From the NCBI RefSeq assembly GCF_013044505.1, contig NZ_JABERD010000005.1, positions 59,708 to 123,707 on the forward strand: DNA of 64,000 bases. Direction: 5' to 3'. This document shows, one piece after another, positions 35,171 to 42,749 of the stretch. Source of the DNA: Streptomyces sp. S3(2020) (GTDB lineage Bacteria; Actinomycetota; Actinomycetes; Streptomycetales; Streptomycetaceae). Numbering within the stretch: the first letter of the stretch is position 1; each line of letters starts with the position of its first letter. The notes under the pieces are model-generated. The model did not search any database, had not been told where the DNA came from, and saw only the letters and a program-made list of their open reading frames with translations. Made by a program: the position numbers and the translations under genes.

Positions 35171-35928
35171 GCCGGGACCTCCTGGTGTGAACCGGAGAGC
35201 AGGCCCGCCAGCGTGTCGGCCGCGGAGGCGAGGGCGGCGCGGAGCCGTTCGAGCCGTTCGTCGTCGATCTCCGCCGACGGTCCGACGACGGTGAGCGCGC
35301 ACACGGGCACTCCCTCGGCGGGTACGACGGCCCGGCTGACCGAGGCGACGAGTCGGTCGTTGCGTCCGTCCTCGGCCGCGAAGCCGTCCGCTTCGGCACG
35401 TGCGAGATCGGCGAGCAGTCCCGTGTCCCCGTCGAGGGGATGCCCCGCGTCCGAGGCCACGTCGAGGTACGGGGTGCGAGCGTCCTGCGGCAGAGCGGCC
35501 ACCAGGGCGAGCGGTCCGGCGAATCGGTGCACGGGCAGCGTTTCGTCGAGCAGGGTGCTGATCATCGCCAGCCGGTCGGGCCGTACGACGTCCACCACCC
35601 GGGAGCCGGTGCGCTCCAGCACCTGGAGGTTGGCCATCAGACCGGTGTGCGCGGACAGGTCCTCCAGCACCGGACGGGCCAGCGTGGTCAGCGAGTTGTG
35701 CGCCGCGCGGGCCGACAGGAGCAGTACGGCCGTACCGGGCAGATAGCGGTCGTCCGCGCGCAGCACCCAGCCACGGCGTACCAGGTCCACCAGGATCCGG
35801 TAGGCGGTGGCGCGGTGCAGTCCGACCGTCTCGGCGAGATCGGTCAGCCGGGGCGGGCGAGGAGCGCGGGCAACCGCCTCGACCAGGTCGAGCGCTTTGT
35901 CCACGGCCGTGCGCTGCGTTTGCGGCAT
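35167..35928 (-). CDS. IclR-family transcriptional regulator
   Basis: A 253-residue regulator. The winged helix-turn-helix (about 8-70, LTDLAETVGLHRATAYRILVDLVRRGWV) is followed by the IclR effector domain (80-250) with LDETLPVHRFAGPLALVAAL and the late VPAEGVPVCALTVVGPSAEI. ATG 35928 follows GGAAGGGA; the frame runs to 35979 without support. It is divergent from the amidohydrolase gene, and a 19-bp dyad stands in the gap, the usual arrangement for control of the neighbour and itself. Confidence 0.9.
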   Translation of the reverse strand: MPQTQRTAVDKALDLVEAVARAPRPPRLTDLAETVGLHRATAYRILVDLVRRGWVLRADDRYLPGTAVLLLSARAAHNSLTTLARPVLEDLSAHTGLMANLQVLERTGSRVVDVVRPDRLAMISTLLDETLPVHRFAGPLALVAALPQDARTPYLDVASDAGHPLDGDTGLLADLARAEADGFAAEDGRNDRLVASVSRAVVPAEGVPVCALTVVGPSAEIDDERLERLRAALASAADTLAGLLSGSHQEVPA

Positions 35929-36028
35929 CGAATCCCTTCCGGAACGTCGGGCGAGAACGGTCCGGTGGGGCGTGTGCACCTCCGGGATCCGGATGTAGGG
36001 TACCGGGTGTTTCGGCCAGCGAGAGAGA

Positions 36029-36047
36029 TGTTACGTACTGCGTAACA
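36029..36047. promoter_or_regulatory. Probable IclR operator
   Basis: TGTTACG-TACTG-CGTAACA has perfect 7-bp arms. It ends next to the amidohydrolase ribosome-binding site, in the intergenic region of the divergent IclR and amidohydrolase genes. It is the only long dyad there. Confidence 0.65.
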
Positions 36048-36061
36048 AAGGAGCGGTGTTC

Positions 36062-37390
36062 ATGACGGGCGACAGTGCAGGGGCGGCCACGCCGTACGCG
36101 CCGCCGGAGCGGGGCACCGGCCCGACGGTGGTCTACCGGGGCGTCACCCTGTTCGACGGGACGGGCAGCCCGCCCCGCACCGGGATGTCGATCGTGGTGG
36201 ACGGTCCGCTGATCCGGGCGGTCGTGCCCGACGCGGAGGCCGACGCCCTCGCCGAGGGTGCCGAAGTCGTCGACCTCAACGGGCAGTTCGTCACTCCCGG
36301 GCTCTTCGACGCCCATCAGCACCTCGCCACCCCGCCCGACCGCCCCACCGCCGAGGCTGTGCTGGACCGGCTGGTGCACAGCGGTGTCACCGGCATCCGG
36401 GACATGGCCGACGACCTCCGCCAGATCGGCGACCTCGCCCGGGCCACCCGCGTCGGCGAGATCGCCGGTCCCGACATCCACTACGCGGCGCTGATGGCGG
36501 GCCCCGGCTTCTTCGACGACCCCCGCACCCATCAGGTCAGTCAGGGCGCGGTGCCCGGCGAGGTCCCCTGGATGCAGGCCGTGACCGAGGCCACCGACCT
36601 GCCTCTCGCGGTGGCGCTCGCCCGTGGGACGTACGCGTCCGCCATCAAGGTGTACGCCGACCTCGACGCGGGGCTCGTCGCGGCGATCACCGCCGAGGCA
36701 CACCGGCAGGGCATCCCCGTCTGGGCGCACGCCGCCGTCTTCCCCGCCGCGCCGGGCGAGGTCGTCGAGGCGGGCGTGGACGCCGTCTCGCATGTGACCC
36801 TCCTCGCCCACGAGGCGGCGACGCAGCCGCTGACCTCGTACAAGGACAAGCCGCCCGTCGACCACTCCGCCCTCGTCACCGGGGAGGACCAGCGGCTGGA
36901 GAAGCTCTTCGCGCGGATGCGGGAGCAGGGCGTCGTCCTGGACGCGACCGCCGGGCTGTACGCCTCCCGCGAGTTCGCGAGCGACGACCCCGAGGTCAAC
37001 GAACGGGCCGCCCGCAACAACGAGTTGGCGATCGCCCTCACCGCGCAGGCGCACCGGGCCGGAGTCGAGATCGCCACCGGCACCGACTACGAGACCCCGC
37101 CCGAGGAGCCCTTCCCCGCCCTCTACGAGGAACTCGCCTTCCTGGTACGGCGGTGCGGCATCCCGGAGCGTGACGTCCTTCGGTCCGCGACCCTGATCGG
37201 TGCCCGCAGCGCCGGAGTCGACGACCTGACCGGCAGCGTCCAGGCAGGCAAGCTCGCCGACCTCGCGGTCTTCGCGCGCGACCCGCTGGCCGACATCGAC
37301 CACCTGCGCACCATCACCCTGACCGTCAAGCGGGGCCGTCGCTTCTCGCGTTCCGCCTACGCCGAAGCCCTCCCCCAGGAGAAGCGATGA
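36062..37390 (+). CDS. Amidohydrolase (imidazolonepropionase/prolidase-like)
   Basis: A 442-residue metal-dependent hydrolase of the amidohydrolase superfamily. VTPGLFDAHQHL carries the first metal His pair, the lysine bridge is in SAIKVYADLDAG, His ligands appear in VWAHAAVF and AVSHVTLL, and the catalytic Asp is in IATGTDYETPP. The C-terminal GKLADLAVFARDPLADI closes the composite beta sandwich. This subgroup often cleaves X-Pro or N-acyl amino-acid bonds. ATG 36062 has AAAGGAG 8 bp upstream. Its stop overlaps the next start (ATGA), so it is coupled to the M19-like peptidase gene. Confidence 0.88.
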   Translation: MTGDSAGAATPYAPPERGTGPTVVYRGVTLFDGTGSPPRTGMSIVVDGPLIRAVVPDAEADALAEGAEVVDLNGQFVTPGLFDAHQHLATPPDRPTAEAVLDRLVHSGVTGIRDMADDLRQIGDLARATRVGEIAGPDIHYAALMAGPGFFDDPRTHQVSQGAVPGEVPWMQAVTEATDLPLAVALARGTYASAIKVYADLDAGLVAAITAEAHRQGIPVWAHAAVFPAAPGEVVEAGVDAVSHVTLLAHEAATQPLTSYKDKPPVDHSALVTGEDQRLEKLFARMREQGVVLDATAGLYASREFASDDPEVNERAARNNELAIALTAQAHRAGVEIATGTDYETPPEEPFPALYEELAFLVRRCGIPERDVLRSATLIGARSAGVDDLTGSVQAGKLADLAVFARDPLADIDHLRTITLTVKRGRRFSRSAYAEALPQEKR

Positions 37391-38454
37391 CCACCCCACC
37401 GATGATCATCAACGCGCTGGGGCAGCTCGACAACCCCAACGACCCTCGGTCGCAGGCGGCGGCAAGCGAACTCAACGCGAGCAGCGAACAGTTCACCGTC
37501 GACGCCCGCACGCTCACCGAGGCACGGGCCTCCGGCCTGACCGCCGTCAACATCACCCTGGGCTACGTCATGGGCGACCTCCCGCCCTACGAGCACACCC
37601 TGCACGAGATCGACGTCTGGGACGGCATCACCGCCCGGCACCCCGACGAGCTGCTCAAGGTCACCTCCGTCGCCGACATCGAGTCCGCGGCACGGGACGG
37701 CCGTATCGGCGTGATCTACGGCTTCCAGAACGCCGAGGCCGTCGGCGACGACGTCGGCCGGGTCGCCGTCTTCGCCGAACGCGGCGTGCGGGTGGTGCAG
37801 TTGACGTACAACCAGGCCAACCACCTCGGCGGCGGTTCGATGGCGCCCGCCGACACCGCGCTGACCGGCTTCGGGCGTGAGGTGGTCGACGCCCTCAACG
37901 ACCGGCACCTCATGGTCGATCTCTCGCACAGCGGTGAACGCACCTGCCTGGAGGCGGCGCGCCACTCCTCCGTGCCCGTCTCGATCAACCACACCGGATG
38001 CCGGGCGCTCACCGACCTGCCGCGCAACAAGACCGACGAGGAGCTGAGGCTGGTCGCCTCCCGGGGCGGGTTCGTCGGCATCTACTTCATGCCGTTCCTG
38101 AGCCCCACCGGCCACGCGCGTGCCACCGACGTCGTAGAGCACATCGTGCACGCCGTGAACGTCTGCGGGGAGGACCACGTCGGCATCGGCACGGACGGAC
38201 CGGTCACCGCCATCGACGACCTCGGAGCCTACCGGGCCCACCTGGCCGAGCACGTCGCCCGGCGGCAGCGGGCCGGGGTCTCCGCCGCGGGGGAACGCGC
38301 GGACACCTACCCGTTCGTGGTCGACCTGCGGGGCGTGGACCAGTTCCGGGAACTGATCCGCCTGCTCGAACAGCGCGGATTCTCCACCGAGCGGATCGAG
38401 AAGATCATGGGCCGGAACTTCGTCGACTACGCGCGACGCGTCTGGGCCGAGTAG
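37387..38454 (+). CDS. M19-type (renal dipeptidase-like) peptidase with altered first metal motif
   Basis: A 355-residue protein of the membrane-dipeptidase family. The later metal-site motifs are visible: Glu in GFQNAEAVGDD, His in MVDLSHSGERT, His in INHTGCRAL and Asp in GIGTDGPV. The N-terminal DGHND motif that supplies His and Asp to the alpha-metal is absent; the corresponding region reads MIINALGQLDNPND. There is no signal peptide, so it is cytoplasmic. Activity may differ from classic dipeptidases or need a single metal. It overlaps the upstream amidohydrolase by four bases. Confidence 0.85.
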   Translation: MTTPPMIINALGQLDNPNDPRSQAAASELNASSEQFTVDARTLTEARASGLTAVNITLGYVMGDLPPYEHTLHEIDVWDGITARHPDELLKVTSVADIESAARDGRIGVIYGFQNAEAVGDDVGRVAVFAERGVRVVQLTYNQANHLGGGSMAPADTALTGFGREVVDALNDRHLMVDLSHSGERTCLEAARHSSVPVSINHTGCRALTDLPRNKTDEELRLVASRGGFVGIYFMPFLSPTGHARATDVVEHIVHAVNVCGEDHVGIGTDGPVTAIDDLGAYRAHLAEHVARRQRAGVSAAGERADTYPFVVDLRGVDQFRELIRLLEQRGFSTERIEKIMGRNFVDYARRVWAE

Positions 38455-38573
38455 CGGGCCGAAGTGGGGCCTGCCGACATGGTGTTGCGCAGGGCGGGCG
38501 ATCCGGACGTCACACCGACCCAGGCAAGGACAATGGCGGAAAAAAGAGATGGCAGGTACATGACCTAAGAGGT

Positions 38574-38604
38574 CTCCGGGGCATAGCATCGCAAGGCCCC
38601 GGAG
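38574..38604. terminator. Stem-loop between peptidase and snapalysin genes
   Basis: CTCCGGGGC and GCCCCGGAG form perfect 9-bp arms around a 13-nt loop, about 120 bp after the M19 stop. It could end that operon or lie in the snapalysin leader. Confidence 0.45.
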
Positions 38605-38661
38605 GGGCGGTCGACGGTGCGTCCGGCCCCACCGGTCAACCCGTGCCGCTCCTTCGCGTAC

Positions 38662-38680
38662 CCGGCCCCGCCGGGGCCGG
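38662..38680 (+). promoter_or_regulatory. Leader hairpin of the snapalysin gene
   Basis: CCGGCCCC-GCC-GGGGCCGG is a perfect 8-bp stem with a 3-nt loop, about 15 bp before the AAGGAG ribosome-binding site of the protease. It could stabilise the mRNA or limit ribosome access. Confidence 0.4.
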
Positions 38681-38708
38681 AAATCCCCCCACGGATGAAG
38701 GAGCAGCA

Positions 38709-39290
38709 ATGCCCCTCGGCACATGGCTCAAGGCAGGCACCTCCGCCGCGGCGTTCGTCCTCGCCACGGCGGGCGCGGCGACCGCCTCCCCCTCCCTGGC
38801 GAGTGAACCGTCCACCGCTCAGGCGGCCGTGGTGACCCTGCACTACGACGACAGCCGCGCCGGAGGCTGGGAAGCCGCGATCGCGGCCGGGGTCGCCACC
38901 TGGAACGCGAACGTGAGCAACGTACAACTGGTGGAAGCCGCACCCGGCACCACGACCGAGATCGTGATCGTCGCCACGACGGGCTGGCCGCAGGCCACGC
39001 TCGGACCCGTTCGGCCGGGCCGTCAGGTCCGCGTCGAGCTCGGCAGCCAAGCCGTGAGCCAGGGCTACAACAAGACCCGGATCGCCGCCCACGAGCTGGG
39101 ACACAGCCTCGGCCTGCCGGACACGAAGCCCGGCCCCTGCTCACAGCTCATGTCGGGGTCGAGCGCCGGCACGGCCTGCACCAACGCCGTGCCCAACGCG
39201 ACCGAACGGTCCCGCGTGCAGTCCGCCTACGCGAGTGCCGTCGCCGCGCTCGCGCCCATGGACGGACGGACCCTCGTCGACGCGCCTTGA
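38709..39290 (+). CDS. snpA: Snapalysin-like secreted neutral metalloprotease (M7)
   Basis: A 193-residue small metalloprotease of the snapalysin family, secreted by streptomycetes. The signal peptide (about 1-27, with AFVLATAGAATAS) is followed by a short propeptide and the catalytic domain. The zinc motif is HELGHSLGLPD, with His128, Glu129, His132 and Asp138 as the third ligand, the family hallmark. CSQLM is the Met-turn region, and two Cys pairs near the C-terminus could form a disulfide. GAAGGAG precedes the ATG. Snapalysin genes usually sit beside a divergent LysR activator, but none is present here. Confidence 0.9.
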   Translation: MPLGTWLKAGTSAAAFVLATAGAATASPSLASEPSTAQAAVVTLHYDDSRAGGWEAAIAAGVATWNANVSNVQLVEAAPGTTTEIVIVATTGWPQATLGPVRPGRQVRVELGSQAVSQGYNKTRIAAHELGHSLGLPDTKPGPCSQLMSGSSAGTACTNAVPNATERSRVQSAYASAVAALAPMDGRTLVDAP

Positions 39291-39399
39291 GCCCGTTGCC
39301 ATGAAGCGACCGCGCCCCGGGGATCTCGAACACGTCCCCGGGGGTGTGGCATCAGAGAGCGTGCGCGGTAGGCCCGTTCACCGCCCCACTCCCCTTCAG

Positions 39400-39418
39400 G
39401 GCCCCACTACAGTGGGCC
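39400..39418 (+). promoter_or_regulatory. -10 element inside an imperfect dyad before the VOC gene
   Basis: TACAGT (39408-39413) lies 9 bp before the ATG, which has no clear ribosome-binding site, so the transcript may be nearly leaderless. The element is embedded in GGCCC(C)ACT-AC-AGTGGGCC, a dyad with one bulged base. Confidence 0.35.
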
Positions 39419-39422
39419 AACC

Positions 39423-39842
39423 ATGCCCGGACTCCTCGGAATCAACCACCTGACACTGTCCACGACCGACCTCGACCGGCTCGTGTCGTACTACACGCAG
39501 CTGCTCGGCGCGGCACTCGCCTTCGAACGCGCCGTCACCTCTTCCGATCCACGCATCGCGGTCCTCGATGTGGGCTCGGACGACCACCTCATGATCGTCG
39601 AGACCGCCACCGCTCCCGCGCCCGGGCTCGACCCCCTCGGGAAGGCGGGGTGGGGGCTGCGCGTGGGTTCGCACGCGGAGCTGTGTGAGGTCCGCGCACG
39701 CATTCTGGCCACCGGGTGGCCGGTCGGGCCGATCGAGACGCTGCCCACCCAGTGGACGATGACGGCCCACGATCCGGACACGCGCCCCGTGGACATCCGG
39801 GCCCACCGCCCGCGCACCCCGTCACCGCAGCCCGCCGCCTGA
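39423..39842 (+). CDS. VOC-superfamily protein (glyoxalase/FosX-like)
   Basis: A 139-residue vicinal-oxygen-chelate protein. INHLTLSTTDLDRLVSYYTQLLGA gives the first metal His and the typical beta-alpha-beta start; the second module has GWGLRVGSHAELCEVRARI and a C-terminal DPDTRPVDIRAH. The order and length match the single-chain, two-module fold of fosfomycin-resistance and glyoxalase-type enzymes. The substrate is unknown, and the short form does not prove antibiotic resistance. It is a single-gene unit convergent with the next two-component pair. Confidence 0.82.
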   Translation: MPGLLGINHLTLSTTDLDRLVSYYTQLLGAALAFERAVTSSDPRIAVLDVGSDDHLMIVETATAPAPGLDPLGKAGWGLRVGSHAELCEVRARILATGWPVGPIETLPTQWTMTAHDPDTRPVDIRAHRPRTPSPQPAA

Positions 39843-39926
39843 CCTGGGCCCCAGGCCCCAGGCCCCAGACGCTCGGCGCGTCCCGGAGAGCTCGCGCTCT
39901 CCGGCTTTCCCCGCTGTACCGCCCCG

Positions 39927-40586
39927 TCAGGGGTAGAGGCCGGCCCGGAAGGCGAAGGAGACGAGTTGTGCTCGATCACGTGCGTCGACCTTTGTCATGG
40001 CCCGTACAGCGTGGGTCTTCACGGTGAACGGCGACACCGACATCTGGGCCGCTATCTCGTCGTTGCTGAGACCGCCGGCCACGAGGACGACCACGTCGCG
40101 TTCTCTGGGGGTCAAGGCGTCGAAGCGTCGCAGCAGCTCCCGGTCGATGACCGGGGGCGGGCTGTCGGTCATGTGACCGATGAGTGCGGCCGTCGCGGCG
40201 GCCGAGAGTGCGCCACCGCCGCGGACGACCTCGGTGATTCCGGCGACCAGTTCCGCGGGGCTGACGGTCTTGCTCAGGAAGCCGTTGGCGCCCGCGCGCA
40301 GGGCGGCGAGCACGATGTCGTCCTGGTCGAAGGTGGTCAGGACGACGACTCGCACGTGCTCGGGCGGGTGCTCCGCGCGGATGCGGCGGGTGGCTTCCAC
40401 ACCGTCGATGCCGGGCATGCGGATGTCCATCAGGACCAGGTCCACGGGGTGGTCCCGGAGGAACGGGACGACCTGGAGTCCATCGGAAAGGTCGCCCACG
40501 ACGACGAGATCCGGGTCGACGCGGAGCACGGCCTTGATGCCGGCTCTGATCTCGTCCTGGTCATCGACAATCAGGATCCGGGTCAT
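39927..40586 (-). CDS. NarL/FixJ-family response regulator
   Basis: A 219-residue regulator. The receiver has LIVDDQDEIRAG, the phospho-Asp in LVLMDIRMPGIDG and the Lys in FLSKTVSPAE. The LuxR-type DNA-binding domain (about 150-215) has LTPRERDVVVLVAGGLSNDEIA and SPFTVKTHAVRAM. Its ATG overlaps the kinase stop (40583-40586), so the pair is translationally coupled. It closely parallels the regulator at 4170 in sequence (TKVDARDRAQLV against TKLDARDRAQLV), suggesting an old duplication. Confidence 0.93.
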   Translation of the reverse strand: MTRILIVDDQDEIRAGIKAVLRVDPDLVVVGDLSDGLQVVPFLRDHPVDLVLMDIRMPGIDGVEATRRIRAEHPPEHVRVVVLTTFDQDDIVLAALRAGANGFLSKTVSPAELVAGITEVVRGGGALSAAATAALIGHMTDSPPPVIDRELLRRFDALTPRERDVVVLVAGGLSNDEIAAQMSVSPFTVKTHAVRAMTKVDARDRAQLVSFAFRAGLYP

Positions 40587-41767
40587 CGGACGCCGGCTTC
40601 CAGGAGGCGGAACTCCGCGTGGACCCGGAATCGCCCGTCGTTCCTGTCGATCGTCAGCCGCCCGTCGGAGGACTCGACGCGTTCGCGCATGCCGAGGAGT
40701 CCCAGTCCGCTGCCCGACCCGGTGCCGTGCGGTGAGGGGGCGACGCGGTTGTCCACGGTGACGCAGATCCGGCCGTCGCGCTCGCGCACCTCGACCGTCG
40801 CCGCTCCCTCGCCGTGCCGGTGGGCATTGGTGAGGGCCTCCTGAACGACCCGGTAGACCGTCACGCCGACGCCGGGCTCCACGGCACCGGCCGGGATGTC
40901 GATGGAGGAACGGACGTCGAGGCCGATGCTCTCGAAGGAGGCAATCAGGCCTTCCAGACCGCTGAGCGCCGGGGCGGGCCGTAGCGCCTCGTCCTCGGAG
41001 ATCTCGTCCCCCAGGCGCAGGAGCGCGAGGATCCGTTGCGTTTCGACGACGACGGTGCGGGCACTGGACCTGGCCGAGTCGAGCGCCTGCCGGGAGGACT
41101 CGGCGTCGTCGGGCAACCCGATCTCGGCGGCACCGAGATGCAGGCTCAGCAGTGCGACCTGGTGGCCGATGACATCGTGGAGATCCCGGGCGATGCGCAG
41201 CCGTTCCTCGGTCACCCGTCGGACGGCCTCGATCTCGCGGGTGGCTATCGCGCTCTCGGCCCGTTCCTCCAGGGTCCGCCAGTGCTCTCGATGGATCCGC
41301 AGAGCAGCCCCTGTCGCGCCTCCGGCTATGGCTGAGAAGAGTGCGGCGGCTCCCACGATCGCGCCGCCACGAAAGCCTCCCAGCGTCATGAACGCGCCCA
41401 GGAAGAACGCCGCCACGATGCCTGTCCCCACGAGCGGCTGCTTACCCGCAAGCGTGATGGAGAACAGCACGAGCACGGCCATCATCCACACCGACAGGGG
41501 GTCGTGGCCGACCGCTGTGACGGCGAAGGACGCGGCGCTCGTCACGACGAGCCCGGCCCAGGGCCGCCACCACGACAGGGCGACGCCGCCACCGGCGAGG
41601 AGCACGGCCAGGACCGTCGGCCCGTCCGACCCCCGCAGGATCACCGCCGCGATCTGACCGGCGAACACCAGCGCGGCCAGCGCATAGGCGACGAGGTGCA
41701 GCACCTCGGGGCGGCGGACCCACAGGGGTGCGACGGGCCCGTCGTGCTTGTTCCGCGCCTTGACCAT
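40583..41767 (-). CDS. NarL-partner sensor histidine kinase (HisKA_3 type)
   Basis: A 394-residue kinase. Five to six membrane segments lie in about 15-160, then a short coiled coil (EERAESAIATREIEAVRRVTEE), the phospho-His motif ARDLHDVIGHQVALLSLHL, and a HATPase with EALTNAHRHGEGA and GLGLLGMRERV. ATG 41767 (MVKARNK) is preferred; the frame runs back to 41869. An 18-bp dyad-like site lies 34 bp before the start, and a better copy lies 175 bp away before the divergent DUF308 gene. Confidence 0.9.
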   Translation of the reverse strand: MVKARNKHDGPVAPLWVRRPEVLHLVAYALAALVFAGQIAAVILRGSDGPTVLAVLLAGGGVALSWWRPWAGLVVTSAASFAVTAVGHDPLSVWMMAVLVLFSITLAGKQPLVGTGIVAAFFLGAFMTLGGFRGGAIVGAAALFSAIAGGATGAALRIHREHWRTLEERAESAIATREIEAVRRVTEERLRIARDLHDVIGHQVALLSLHLGAAEIGLPDDAESSRQALDSARSSARTVVVETQRILALLRLGDEISEDEALRPAPALSGLEGLIASFESIGLDVRSSIDIPAGAVEPGVGVTVYRVVQEALTNAHRHGEGAATVEVRERDGRICVTVDNRVAPSPHGTGSGSGLGLLGMRERVESSDGRLTIDRNDGRFRVHAEFRLLEAGVR

Positions 41768-41800
41768 GACCTGATTGTCGTCCACCCGTGGGGCGGCCGC

Positions 41801-41818
41801 GTACTTCGAACGATGTAG
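41801..41818. promoter_or_regulatory. Imperfect copy of an 18-bp operator
   Basis: GTACTTCGAACGATGTAG matches the perfect dyad at 41942-41959 in the first half and 6 of 8 positions in the second. It is 34 bp upstream of the histidine kinase start. Confidence 0.45.
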
Positions 41819-41881
41819 AAGGCTCGCCCGGTCCGGGTGATCGGATCGGCGGAACGCGATCGATTCCAAGCAGGATCCAGA

Positions 41882-41932
41882 CAGGACTCCGGGCAGGATT
41901 CCGGGCAGGATTCCGGGCAGGATTCCGGGCAG
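41882..41932. repeat. Four tandem 12-bp repeats
   Basis: The unit CAGGATTCCGGG occurs four times without gaps (41882-41929; the first has one C for T change), plus CAG. It lies in the gap between the kinase and DUF308 genes, between the two operator-like sites. The copies are nearly identical, which suggests recent expansion. Confidence 0.85.
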
Positions 41933-41941
41933 ACGGCAGAA

Positions 41942-41959
41942 GTACTTCGTTCGAAGTAC
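41942..41959. promoter_or_regulatory. Perfect dyad operator GTACTTCG-TT-CGAAGTAC
   Basis: Perfect 8-bp arms surround a TT spacer, 79 bp before the DUF308 gene. The size and form fit a TetR- or NarL-type site. No TetR gene is adjacent; the nearby NarL regulator is the most obvious binder. Confidence 0.6.
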
Positions 41960-42038
41960 GCGGCCTCGTCCCAGGCCACTGAGACTCCTCAGCGAGGCGA
42001 CCGCCTCACACCATCACCCATACACAACGGGACACCGG

Positions 42039-42635
42039 ATGACTCAGACCGCCCTGCCTTCGAGCACGACAGCGACCACGCCGACCCTCACCGGGCTTCG
42101 CTCGCTCTATCTGATCCGCGCCGCCTTCTCCCTGATCTGGGTGACTCTGCTGGGCACGACTTCCGCCTCGCTCGTGTCGGCGGACAAGCCCACACCGGTC
42201 TCGGCCGTGCTGCTCGTCCTCTACCCCCTGTGGGACGTCATCGCCACGCGCCTCGAACATCGCATGACGGGCACCGGCTCGACGGACCGCGCCGGTGCCG
42301 TCAATGTGGCGCTCGGCCTCGCCACCACCGTCGTGATGATCGCTGCCGTCTTTTCCACCGTGGGAACGGTCCTGCTCGTCTTCGGCCTGTGGGCCCTGCT
42401 GTCCGGAGCGATCCAGTTGGCCGTGGCGATCCGGCGCCGACGTACGGTCGGCGCCCAGTGGCCCATGATCATCAGTGGTGGGCTGTCCGTCCTCGCCGGT
42501 GCGTCCTTCGCTGCCATGTCCGCCTCGGCGACGAGCGGCCTGTCCGGCGTCGCCGGATACTCCGGCTTCGGCGCCTGGTGGTTTCTCGTCTCCGCCATCG
42601 CCCTGAGCCTGCGCAACCGACGCGAACAGAGGTGA
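42039..42635 (+). CDS. HdeD/DUF308-family membrane protein
   Basis: A 198-residue integral membrane protein with six predicted hydrophobic segments. It has the DUF308 repeat pattern: LIRAAFSLIWVTLL, then VLLVLYPLWDVIATRLEHRM, and a closing VAGYSGFGAWWFLVSAIALSLRNRR. Homologues of the HdeD group are linked to acid or stress tolerance, but the function here is unknown. It is divergent from the NarL-type histidine kinase with operator-like sites in between, so it is a likely target of that system. Confidence 0.8.
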   Translation: MTQTALPSSTTATTPTLTGLRSLYLIRAAFSLIWVTLLGTTSASLVSADKPTPVSAVLLVLYPLWDVIATRLEHRMTGTGSTDRAGAVNVALGLATTVVMIAAVFSTVGTVLLVFGLWALLSGAIQLAVAIRRRRTVGAQWPMIISGGLSVLAGASFAAMSASATSGLSGVAGYSGFGAWWFLVSAIALSLRNRREQR

Positions 42636-42749
42636 ACCGCCGTCGCCGGGACTTCGTCCAGACGGTGGTTGCGCCAACTGTCTTGTCCCTAGGATGTGTT
42701 GTCTGACGCGCCACCGGTCGGGCTGGTGCGGTACGTGACTGGGGAGACG

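Noticed and set aside
34241..37399. A single 1052-residue minus-strand protein
   Set aside because: Only the last 309 residues are real (ornithine cyclodeaminase); the rest is antisense to the amidohydrolase and IclR region.
39408..39842. Fosfomycin resistance gene
   Set aside because: The protein is a VOC-superfamily member, but no residue pattern specific to FosA/FosX was identified, so a resistance role is not claimed.
41882..41932. Possible CRISPR-like repeat array
   Set aside because: The units are 12 bp with no spacers between them, so this is a simple tandem repeat.
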